From assembly GCA_009782555.1 (NCBI GenBank), contig WRIV01000007.1, positions 62,001 through 126,000 on the forward strand: DNA of 64,000 bases. The letters run 5' to 3'. The DNA comes from Treponema sp. (GTDB lineage: Bacteria > Spirochaetota > Spirochaetia > Treponematales > Breznakiellaceae). Below the pieces are notes generated by a model that was given only the letters and a program-made list of their open reading frames with translations, was not told where the DNA came from and made no database searches. This document shows, piece after piece, positions 42,601 to 50,343 of the stretch (position 1 is its first letter; every line of letters begins with the position of its first letter). Both the position numbers and the translations under genes were made by a program.

Positions 42601-43643
42601 GGATGATTATGGGTTTCGTTCTTAAAGAGAAGCAGCCAAGGTTCTTCGGTGATGTCCCGGCCCGCCTCAATTTTCACCCTTACCTTAATCGTACAGGCAT
42701 TGATCTCAGGCGATTCATCAAGATCCGGAAGGAGGCCTCGTTTTTTCAGAACCTTGGCTCCGATGGTGGCCATGTCCATCAAGGTGCGTCCCCGGGGCTT
42801 ATCGCCGTACACTTCCTTCCGGACCGCCTCGTACAGGGCAAGGGCATTATATAACGCCGCAGATCTTTCGGTCTTCGGTTCTTCTATTTTGATTGATGTA
42901 AGCTCCGTGGTAAAAGTAGTATGCCTGCAATGATCGGACCAATAGGTATCCAGAACCCGCAGTTCCGTCAGGGTGGGATCTCGTCCTTCTTTTGCAAAGT
43001 AATTTCGGCAGCATTCCAAATCCGCCGCCGGCATCGCAAGGCCATAACCGGCGGCAAAGATCGCCAGGTCTTCCCCGTTTTGTTTTATGAAACCAGCGAG
43101 AACCGGAATGTCTGTTTCTCCGCCCAGGTTTTGCGCCGGGAATTCCAGCCTGCATAGCCGGGAATCAACCGGATTTATCAGATAGAATTGTACCGCCTTA
43201 ACGGCTTCAGCGCTTAATGGTTCGGCAGAACGGATGACATAAAATTTTGCGCAGCGAATGACGGGCTTTACCCCCACCGCCAGTTCCGTGCATTGTTCGG
43301 CTGAATCGGCCTTTTGATCATACTGTCCGGGCAGATATTCAACCCCAAAAAAAGCTGTGCAATCCATCTTGGCTTCCGGTTCCTGCGGAACCGGTTCCAC
43401 AGGAACCTCATCACTGAAAAAAACAACATCTCCCTGGGGTTCGGAAAAAACCAACCTTACCGTTTTTTCAAACTGTTCCGGTGTCAGTCCCGCCGCATCG
43501 TAACGGAAAAGAATACGGACCTGTTGGATTTTTTTAAGACAAAAAAACTGTGCCCCAAAGAATTCAATTAAATCGGTTCTAATCCGCTGCGCTTCAAGAT
43601 CAAAGCCGCTGCGTTTTTCTACATAAACCCGGCAGGTTCGCAT
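39696..43643 (-). CDS. purL: Phosphoribosylformylglycinamidine synthase, large single-chain form
   Basis: This enzyme makes FGAM from FGAR, ATP and glutamine, step four of purine synthesis. At 1315 residues it is the fused PurL/PurQ type. The synthetase half has [28 protein letters not shown]. The C-terminal glutaminase starts near [21 protein letters not shown] and holds the nucleophile Cys in [15 protein letters not shown]. The ATG is close to the divergent tRNA-Arg. It is a stand-alone gene here; no other pur gene is adjacent. Confidence 0.97.
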   Translation of the reverse strand: [1315 protein letters not shown]

Positions 43644-43671
43644 GATTGATTATTCCTTAAAATTAATCACA

Positions 43672-43700
43672 TTGACAATAGACGGAAGGCATTGTAATCT
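43672..43700 (+). promoter_or_regulatory. Promoter of tRNA-Arg
   Basis: TTGACA (43672-43677), a 17-bp spacer and TAATCT (43695-43700), placing the transcription start within 2 bp of the tRNA 5' end. The hexamers and spacing are identical to those before cydA. Confidence 0.75.
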
Positions 43701-43708
43701 GGCAAAAA

Positions 43709-43781
43709 GGTCCTGTAGCTCAGTGGATAGAGCGGCTGCCTCCTAAGCAGCAGGTCGGCCGTCCGATTCGGCCCAGGATCA
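43709..43781 (+). tRNA. tRNA-Arg (CCT)
   Basis: A full cloverleaf of 73 nt. The acceptor stem GGTCCTG/CAGGATC has one G-U pair, the anticodon loop is CTCCTAA (anticodon CCT, reading AGG), and A73 follows with no encoded CCA. The T loop reads TCCGATT: position 55, nearly always U (modified to pseudouridine), is C here. The stems are otherwise intact. Confidence 0.93.
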
Positions 43782-43829
43782 GAAAAATTTTTGAAATGCA
43801 ATCTGACACTCGCTGTACTGAAAAACTGT

Positions 43830-44656
43830 CTATTCGTCCGGTTCGCCAAGGATGATTTTTTCCCAGACAACGGGCGGGGTATTATAATCAAAAATCAGGC
43901 TAAACCGCAGCGCTGTTACTCCCCTAAAAACATACCAGAGCGATTCGTTATCCCAGTCCCACCCGCTGTTCTGCCCCCTACAGGGTTATATGATTTTGCG
44001 GGGTTGTCCAAATCCTGTAAAATGACATTACGGTTATTTGCAGCTATTGGAATCATCGAATGGCCGGGGGGCTGGTATGAACCTTGCGCTGCGCCAACGT
44101 AGGCACGAAGCCTCGGATAAAACGTGCATGTGCCGTTTTTCGGCCCGGCCTGTTGTGCCGATGCAGATTGATCGCCAGTACCGCCTGACACTGCACGTGA
44201 TGTTCCGTAAGAAGCAGGGAAGGGTTTGCCGCCTTTCATTAAGGCACTGATGGTTGTGCTTGTATTAATGTTGCGGTTATATTGGCCCTGTACTTCGATT
44301 GTTTGCGCTCCAAGGAATTTGCCTATTGAAAGGGCGGAATTATCGTCTACCTCCCTCGACAACTGAAAATTATGCTCCATGCGGATTGCATCGATCTACG
44401 CCCTATCTACTACGGAAAACACCTTGTCGTTTACCGCATTGGCGATTAGTTCGTCTATGATGTATTCCGACAGAGCTGTGTAATCGGACTGCATGTTAAG
44501 AATGGCGATTTTATTCCGTGCGGGGATATTGTCGTTCAGGTAGTCCGAAGCGCCCCGGATTGCCAAATCAAGATCGTCAATCCCTTTGGGAGCGCTTGCA
44601 CAAGCAGCGCATACTATTAGAGTCCCTATTAATAATATGCGCTTTAGTTTTTGCAC
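43830..44656 (-). pseudogene. Decayed CsgG/LpoB-like lipoprotein gene
   Basis: The N-terminus (44656) is a lipoprotein signal (IGTLIVCAAC) followed by a CsgG/LpoB-like start: GASDYLNDNIPARNKIAILNMQSDYTALSEYIIDEL. An in-frame TAG (44396-44398) interrupts VVDRA-stop-IDAIRMEHNFQLS, where the same frame plainly continues. After GAQTI the text jumps to QGQYNRNINTSTTISAL, suggesting loss of about 35 codons. Near 43916 the frame shifts, and the family-like ending RFSLIFDYNTPPVVWEKIIL runs to a stop at 43830. At least three lesions make it non-functional. Confidence 0.75.
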
Positions 44657-44664
44657 GGCGCCCT

Positions 44665-45267
44665 CTAAAACTGCCTGATGGCACGGACACAGATCCTGTC
44701 GCCGGGATAACTTAGACTTTCTGCGCCATTGGAAAAGTCCACCGTAAGAACGGCCCCATCAGAAGTATAGGTTGATGACCAGTATTTTGCAGCTCTGAAC
44801 CTTCCTGAACCGTCTTTGCCGTGCGTGTTTTTGTACAGCATGATAAGTTCGTCAATGCTAGGCTGATACCAGTCGTTAAAACCATTTACTTCCAGCTGAT
44901 CACAAATCCATGGAGCAGTGTCAATGCCTCCGTCTCCTTTATTAAAAATTTCCATAAGCAGCCTGGTATTTTCTTTGCCTACACCCAGTGCACGGTTTTT
45001 TATATCTCCAAAGGCACTGTTGGCCATAAAAAGTTCCGGTTCCTCATCCGTGTTTGCAGGCGCAGCTTCCAGACACCGCCAGCCATCGTTCGCATTGCCC
45101 TTGACGTAAAAAATAATGCCTCCTGCCGGGCCTGTATCCCCGATTTTATATGCCACTGTTTGCTGTACCAACACCGCCTTTCCGTCAATAACAGGGGCGG
45201 CATGTTCTGCCGAGAATCCCGTAATAAGTATAATCAAAGGGATTATGCCAAAATACAGTTTTTTCAT
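44665..45267 (-). CDS. Exported DUF1566-like protein
   Basis: A 200-residue protein with an N-terminal signal (IIPLIILITGFSA). It carries the spirochaete-common motif YKIGDTGPAGGIIFYVKG and, further on, GFNDWYQPSIDELIMLYKN, YWSSTYTSDGAVLTVDFSNGA and ICVRAIRQF, the DUF1566/Lcl-type fold. Proteins of this kind are exported and often repeated in treponemes, but their role is unknown. It ends 8 bp before the decayed CsgG/LpoB-like gene on the same strand, so the two formed one transcript. Confidence 0.78.
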   Translation of the reverse strand: MKKLYFGIIPLIILITGFSAEHAAPVIDGKAVLVQQTVAYKIGDTGPAGGIIFYVKGNANDGWRCLEAAPANTDEEPELFMANSAFGDIKNRALGVGKENTRLLMEIFNKGDGGIDTAPWICDQLEVNGFNDWYQPSIDELIMLYKNTHGKDGSGRFRAAKYWSSTYTSDGAVLTVDFSNGAESLSYPGDRICVRAIRQF

Positions 45268-45329
45268 GTTTATACTCCTTAAAAAAAATTCGAGGCTTTT
45301 TCGATCACATGATTATTTTTTAATTTGGT

Positions 45330-45662
45330 TCATTCCTGTAAACCGATATAATCAATGTCGATATAACCTTTTCCACCTTCATATTCGACAGGCACAACAA
45401 AATAACCTAATCCGACATCGACAACTTCACCTGTTATTGTCAGGATATCACCAGACTTAACCCATGTAACAACATTATCCCAATACCTTGAACCCCTGCC
45501 AGGACCTGCGGGGTTAGGCGATATTGGCGTTCCGCCGTTTTCAGGTGAATACTCGCTTAATACAACAACGGTAACAGCTTGCGCTGCGGCATTTTTTGCT
45601 GCATTTGTAATTATTTCTTTTAATATCTTTAACATAACCGCCGCCCGCATTATCATATCCAT
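45330..45662 (-). CDS. Small hypothetical protein, possible frame problem at its start
   Basis: I do not recognise the family. The 110-residue frame has an alanine-rich helical N-terminus (about 1-35) and a beta-rich C-terminal half (VKSGDILTITGEVVDVGLGYFVVPVEYEGGKGYIDIDYIGL) that resembles an SH3- or OB-like barrel. Its own Met codons lack ribosome sites. The best initiation signal nearby is an ATG at 45672 with AAGGAG six bases upstream, but that is in another frame and encodes a 43-residue peptide beginning MSPDGYDNAGGGYVKD. Either the coding start is uncertain or a frameshift has split the gene. Confidence 0.45.
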   Translation of the reverse strand: MDMIMRAAVMLKILKEIITNAAKNAAAQAVTVVVLSEYSPENGGTPISPNPAGPGRGSRYWDNVVTWVKSGDILTITGEVVDVGLGYFVVPVEYEGGKGYIDIDYIGLQE

Positions 45663-45672
45663 CTGGTGACAT

Positions 45673-45728
45673 AAAAAACTCCTTTAAGTGTTAAGGAGTT
45701 TTCACTCTCTGAGCAAACGAAAACTCCT
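45673..45728 (-). promoter_or_regulatory. Two mutually exclusive hairpins in front of the ATG at 45672
   Basis: On the minus strand, segment 1 AGGAGTTTTC (45719-45728) pairs perfectly with segment 2 GAAAACTCCT (45694-45703). Segment 2 (45693-45702) also pairs over 10 bp with segment 3 AAGGAGTTTT (45675-45684). Segment 3 contains the ribosome site and runs into six T before ATG. Only one pairing can form at a time, as in an attenuator or RNA switch. The hairpins are AT-rich, so the energy difference needs calculation. Confidence 0.55.
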
Positions 45729-45789
45729 GTTAAAATAAAGATTACTTTTCCCTTATACTATAAATGATTTTTTTCATCTTACCCCTTAG

Positions 45790-46296
45790 TTACAGCCGAA
45801 AGGCAAAGGCTGCCCCAGCTCCGGCAATGTAGGGATACCCCAAGCGGATGGCAGGTTCTATGTACCACCGTTTTCCCAGCGGAAAACGCCAGCCTGCGGC
45901 GATGCCTGCAGAAGGGGCCCCCACTTCGGCGGGAGGAGAGGCGGTATGTTTGAGGTCAAAAATGGCTGCTCCGATATTGATCTGAACAAAGGGACCGGTA
46001 CAGGCTTCGGATCTCCGGAGGTAAAAGCGCGTAAAAACGGTCATTTCCATGGTGTGAACGTCTTCGGTATCAATGGCATAGAGAAAACGCATCCCAACGG
46101 CGATTCCGTCGCCCGCACCCAAAGCAAAACCGCCGCCAAAGGAAGGACCTTGTCTGCTGTACCCAATGACCTCCGCCAGGGGAGCGATAAAGATGTCCTG
46201 GCGTTCACCGGATTGATCTGCGGTTTGTGCCTGAACAGGAATGGCGGAGAAAACTAAAAAAAGAAGAACGGGGTATAGGGTCTGCCGCGGGAACAT
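45790..46296 (-). CDS. Small outer-membrane beta-barrel-like protein
   Basis: A 168-residue exported protein. A signal peptide (LFLVFSAIPVQAQ) is cut near residue 24. The remainder has alternating strands with aromatic girdles (TVFTRFYLRR, GIAAGWRFPLGKRWYIEPAIRLGYP) and ends in Leu after FAFR, as in small spirochaete barrels. The function is unknown. It is preceded by 60 bp after rpiB and is probably monocistronic or at the head of the accessory patch. Confidence 0.65.
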   Translation of the reverse strand: MFPRQTLYPVLLFLVFSAIPVQAQTADQSGERQDIFIAPLAEVIGYSRQGPSFGGGFALGAGDGIAVGMRFLYAIDTEDVHTMEMTVFTRFYLRRSEACTGPFVQINIGAAIFDLKHTASPPAEVGAPSAGIAAGWRFPLGKRWYIEPAIRLGYPYIAGAGAAFAFRL

Positions 46297-46356
46297 TCAC
46301 TCTCCTTAATTTATAGTATAATCTACTAACATAAAGTCCTCGTCAAGGAAATAAAT

Positions 46357-46809
46357 TCATCCAAGATCAATGCCTTGCTCTATGTCCCCTATCATTTTTA
46401 CCCGCCGGGAATGGCGTTCTCCTCCATCAAAGGGAGTTTCCAGCCAGACTTTGACGATCATCTTTGCCAGGCCGGGGCCCACTACCCTCCCTCCCAGGGC
46501 AAGCATATTGACGTTGTTGTGGGCCCGGGAAAGCTTGGCTGAATAACAGTCGCTGCAAACCACGCAGCGGATTCCCTTAATTTTATTCGCCGAGAGGGAC
46601 ATCCCTACTCCGGTACCGCACATCATAATTCCCCGGTCACATTCACCGTCCGCCACCAATTTGGCGGCCCTGTAACCCCACAAAGGATAATCGGTGCTTT
46701 CCGGACTGCCGGTTCCAATGTCCCGGTAAGGAACATTAAGCTCATTCAAAATTTCGATGATGGGTTCCCTCAGGATCAGCCCGCCGTGATCATTGGCCAG
46801 CACGAGCAT
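46357..46809 (-). CDS. rpiB: Ribose-5-phosphate isomerase B
   Basis: A 150-residue RpiB/LacAB-family sugar-phosphate isomerase. The active-site Cys and loop are present as MMCGTGVGMSLSANKIKGIRC, with the further motifs LANDHGG at the start and SRAHNNVNMLALGGRVV. It interconverts ribose- and ribulose-5-phosphate. Its start overlaps the end of the upstream permease gene by 20 bp, so it belongs to the nucleoside-uptake operon and would feed the salvaged ribose into the pentose pathway. Confidence 0.93.
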   Translation of the reverse strand: MLVLANDHGGLILREPIIEILNELNVPYRDIGTGSPESTDYPLWGYRAAKLVADGECDRGIMMCGTGVGMSLSANKIKGIRCVVCSDCYSAKLSRAHNNVNMLALGGRVVGPGLAKMIVKVWLETPFDGGERHSRRVKMIGDIEQGIDLG

Positions 46810-47725
46810 ACGTCACTCCTTTCATTCTTTTTTTCTTGTTTTTTCTAATCCCTTGGGAAAAAACATAGAGCACTAGCGCCAAAGCATGGGGCAGCCCCAG
46901 CAAAGCGGTGGCAGAAATACCCGCAGGGATACCGGCAAAAATACCTGTAATGTTATGCCCCGCCATTTCCACCAGCGCAAAAACAAGGGCGGCAAAAAAG
47001 ACTCCCCCGGCATGGCGGAAACCCAGATACACGGCGGCAATACTGATCCAGCCCCGGCCCGCCACACCTCCCGGTGTGTAGGAACCAACCCGAAAACAGA
47101 GAAACGCCCCGGCAAGAGCCGCCAGGAATGCCGAAACTGCCCAGGCCCATTCCCAATACAGGCCAGGCCGGATACCACGCTCCCTGGCGGCCTCCGGTGA
47201 AAGGCCCGAAGCACGGAGCTTCATCCCCCAGGAAGTATGGCCAATAATAAAAACCGCGGCGATAACCACAACCCAGGAAATATAAACCGAAACGGTATGC
47301 CCCGAAATAACGGAACCCAGAACGGGAAATCCTTCCGCTAATGGAAGGTGAATGCGGCGGGGCATAATAAATTCAGGACTGCGCAGTACGCCCTTGGTAC
47401 CGAACCACAATATCGAGAGGGAATCGGTGATTCCCACCGCGGCAATGTTAACCGCCAGGCCCGCAATAAACGGATTTGCTCCGGTCTTCCGGACAAAGCG
47501 GGCCAGCCCCCAGCCGGCAATGGCGGCGGCGGCGGCACTGACGATCGTCCCAAAAAAAATCGATCCGGTCCAGCTGGTAATGATCCATGCAAAGAACGCC
47601 CCGGCGGTCATAAACCCCTCGGTAAATATTCCCAGCACCCCCGCCAGTTCGGTAAAAAGAGCGCCGGTAGAAGCGATGACAAGGGGAGCGGCGGAAGTAA
47701 AGAGACGGTCAAGAAAATCGATCAT
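46790..47725 (-). CDS. Nucleoside ABC transporter permease, second
   Basis: A 311-residue permease of the BMP-coupled (NupQ-like, branched-chain-type) family with about nine helices. Conserved-looking loops include MKLRASGLSPEAARERGI and GGVAGRGWISIAAVYLG. It overlaps the first permease gene by 4 bp (ATGA) and rpiB by 20 bp. It should form the membrane channel together with the 47722 product. Confidence 0.88.
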   Translation of the reverse strand: MIDFLDRLFTSAAPLVIASTGALFTELAGVLGIFTEGFMTAGAFFAWIITSWTGSIFFGTIVSAAAAAIAGWGLARFVRKTGANPFIAGLAVNIAAVGITDSLSILWFGTKGVLRSPEFIMPRRIHLPLAEGFPVLGSVISGHTVSVYISWVVVIAAVFIIGHTSWGMKLRASGLSPEAARERGIRPGLYWEWAWAVSAFLAALAGAFLCFRVGSYTPGGVAGRGWISIAAVYLGFRHAGGVFFAALVFALVEMAGHNITGIFAGIPAGISATALLGLPHALALVLYVFSQGIRKNKKKRMKGVTYARAGQ

Positions 47726-48759
47726 AGACCCCTCCCCTTAAGATAACGGATACCAAAGGGCAGGGCGGCCAGCAGAAGAACCGCCGCCTGGATAAAGGCC
47801 GCCGTCTCAAAACCAAAACCCGCCTGAAGCATAGCCGTATCGGATCCCGCCCTGATCGAGCCGAAGATCAAAACCGCCGGCAAAAGGAGCAGCGGTTCAT
47901 TTCCGGCAATAAGAGCAATGGCAATACCGTTCCAGCCCAGACCGCCGGAAAACCCCTGGTAACACATACCGTAAGTTCCGGCGACGGCAAAAAAACCGGT
48001 CATGCCTGACAGCGCTCCCGACAGGGTCATGGCGGGAACCAAACGCTTTTCCGCATCAATGCCCGCAAATCCGGCTAAATCCGGAGCAGCTCCGGCAATA
48101 CGAAAACGGTAACCCAGGGCGGTCCGGTGAATAAAAAAATGAAACAAAAAAGTAAAAAACAATGCAATGATGATAGAAACGGATAATGAGGAGGGAAGAA
48201 GCAGTTTCGCCAAAATTCTTCCGGAAGCAATTTTATCCGTCGCCAAAAGATTTACACCGGGGCTGCGGAGTACCGTGGAAATAAAGTGATCCCCCGCCGG
48301 AATCAGGGCGGCAGCAAGAAGAAAAGAAGTGATCAATTCGCTGGCACCGAATTTTTTTCGCAGCAGGCCGGAAATACCGCCCATAATACTGCCCGTTGCC
48401 ATCGCCGCCGCCGCCGCCAGAACAAGCATTACAGTGCCGGAAAGACTGCTTTTGTTAAGAAGAACCACTGCGGCGGCGCAGCCTCCCAGATATATTTGCC
48501 CTTCGCCGCCCAGATTAAAACAGCCGGCTCTAAAAGCAATGACTGCCCCCAGGGATGCTGTCAGCAGCAGTGTCATGTTGTCCAGGGTATTTCCCAAAAA
48601 CCAGGGGGTTGACCAGGGACCGATAAAAAAGGCTTCCAGGATTCTGACAGGCACTGCCGATCCCGCCAGAATAAAGCAAACGGGAATAATAAGAGCGGCC
48701 CCAAAGGGAATAAGAAACCCCAGGATCAAATCCGTATAAACGGAATAAACTTTTTTCAT
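47722..48759 (-). CDS. Nucleoside ABC transporter permease, first
   Basis: A 345-residue NupP-like permease with nine or ten helices. The family loops FRAGCFNLGGEGQIYLGG and FRIAGAAPDLAGFAGIDAEKR are recognisable. Its ATG overlaps the ATPase stop (ATGA). In characterised BMP-type importers the two permeases form a heterodimer for purine or other nucleosides. Confidence 0.88.
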   Translation of the reverse strand: MKKVYSVYTDLILGFLIPFGAALIIPVCFILAGSAVPVRILEAFFIGPWSTPWFLGNTLDNMTLLLTASLGAVIAFRAGCFNLGGEGQIYLGGCAAAVVLLNKSSLSGTVMLVLAAAAAMATGSIMGGISGLLRKKFGASELITSFLLAAALIPAGDHFISTVLRSPGVNLLATDKIASGRILAKLLLPSSLSVSIIIALFFTFLFHFFIHRTALGYRFRIAGAAPDLAGFAGIDAEKRLVPAMTLSGALSGMTGFFAVAGTYGMCYQGFSGGLGWNGIAIALIAGNEPLLLLPAVLIFGSIRAGSDTAMLQAGFGFETAAFIQAAVLLLAALPFGIRYLKGRGL

Positions 48760-50336
48760 GCCCAGCCCACCATGGCTTCCTGAATCATTCCCATGGCATG
48801 ATGCATTTGATTCTGCCGGAAGCCGTCCTGATCCGTTAACTCAACCATGCCGGAAAAAACTCCGTCCCGCAAAACAGCAACAGAATCAGCAAGGGCGACT
48901 AGTTCTTCCACATCGGTAGAAAAAATCAGCACCGCTGTTTTTTCCCCAGCCTTTTCCCTGAGCAGAACGGCGAGCTTTTCCCGGTACCGCCGGTCCAGAT
49001 TTCGGCCCGGATTGGACAATACCAGAAGAATCCCATGTTCCGCCATCTCTCTGGTTAAAAGAAGCCTCTGCAGCTGGCCGCCGGAAAACGCATTGCTGGC
49101 AGCTTTTTCCCTGTGGGGGACTCTGGCCGCCGCCATGACAGCCTTGATCCAGTGATCGATCCTGTTTTGTTCGAGGATTCCCCGGCTTTGAAAATGACGA
49201 TGAGCATGGATCAGCAGAAGGTCCCGAATGGACAACGCTGTCCCTTCGTTCCTTATCCCCAGGTATGCGCCCCCGGCGTGACGGAATTTCCGCACCCTCC
49301 TGGCAGCGCTGCGTCCAGCACCGGAAAGGTCCGCTCTGTCTATACGGAGGGTTCCCGAAAAGGGAAGAAATCCCGTGACCGCCAATTCCAGGGTTTCAAG
49401 GCCGCTGTCCTGTACTCCGGCAATGCCCAGAATCCTGCCCCGTTCCAGTTCCAGGTTAATCCCGCGGATCAAGGGGCGGCCCGGAACCTGTACTGCAAAG
49501 TTTCGCAGCGACAAGGCCGAAGCGGCGGCACTGGAATTTTCCGCAACGATCTTCGGCGGGGCCGGGGGGAAGTTCTTAAATTCAAAATCAGCATTATTTG
49601 ATCCGGTGCCGAATATTAATTCATACAGGGTTTCCGTCGAAAGCTCCGCTGCCTCGCAGCAACACCTGGTTATCCCCTCCCGAAGCACCGTAATCCGTCC
49701 GGCGATTTTCCGGGTTTCTTCAAGTTTGTGGGAAATGAGCACAATCCCCTTGCCTTCGTCCCGAAGGGCAGAAAAAAGTTTAAAAAGACTTTCGGTTTCC
49801 AAAGGGGTAAGAACGGCGGTGGGCTCATCAAAGATCAAATATCTGGTGTTTCTTAATAACAAGGTGAGGATCGCCGCCTTCTGTCCCTGGCTGACCGTAA
49901 GCATTTCCACGGGACTGTACAGAGGCAGATTAAAAAGGAGCCGTTCATTTAACTCGGCAATTTTCTTTTTATAGGACCGGCGGTTAAGCCACATCGGAGG
50001 ACCCTTAGAACCAACCGCACAGTTTTCCCAAACCAGAAAACCCGGGATTTGATGCGGGTGCTGGCGCACCATGCCAATTCCGGAAGCAAGGGCCCGGGCG
50101 GGGGACGAAAAATACCGATCCCTGCCGTTTACTAGAATGGTCCCGGCATTACCGTGGAGGCCGTCGCCGCCGGGTTTCATAAACCCCGCCATGATATGCA
50201 TCAGGGTAGATTTTCCTGCTCCATTCTCTCCCAGAAGTGCGTGAATCTCCCCCTCTTTTAGATCAAAATCCGCACCGTCCAGAGCTTTGATTCCATTGGA
50301 GGAAAAATATTTTCGTATCCCTTTCAGCTTTACCAT
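48756..50336 (-). CDS. Nucleoside ABC transporter ATP-binding protein with two ABC domains
   Basis: A 526-residue NupO-like protein. The first domain is complete: Walker A GENGAGKSTL, Q-loop MVRQHPHQIPG, LTVSQGQKAAILTLLL and Walker B YLIFDEPTAVL. The second has a degenerate Walker A (GVQDSGLETLEL) and a recognisable signature FSGGQLQRLLLTREM, as is usual for this family of monosaccharide- and nucleoside-type ATPases. It starts 7 bp after the binding-protein stop. Confidence 0.92.
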   Translation of the reverse strand: MVKLKGIRKYFSSNGIKALDGADFDLKEGEIHALLGENGAGKSTLMHIMAGFMKPGGDGLHGNAGTILVNGRDRYFSSPARALASGIGMVRQHPHQIPGFLVWENCAVGSKGPPMWLNRRSYKKKIAELNERLLFNLPLYSPVEMLTVSQGQKAAILTLLLRNTRYLIFDEPTAVLTPLETESLFKLFSALRDEGKGIVLISHKLEETRKIAGRITVLREGITRCCCEAAELSTETLYELIFGTGSNNADFEFKNFPPAPPKIVAENSSAAASALSLRNFAVQVPGRPLIRGINLELERGRILGIAGVQDSGLETLELAVTGFLPFSGTLRIDRADLSGAGRSAARRVRKFRHAGGAYLGIRNEGTALSIRDLLLIHAHRHFQSRGILEQNRIDHWIKAVMAAARVPHREKAASNAFSGGQLQRLLLTREMAEHGILLVLSNPGRNLDRRYREKLAVLLREKAGEKTAVLIFSTDVEELVALADSVAVLRDGVFSGMVELTDQDGFRQNQMHHAMGMIQEAMVGWA

Positions 50337-50343
50337 CTGTTCT

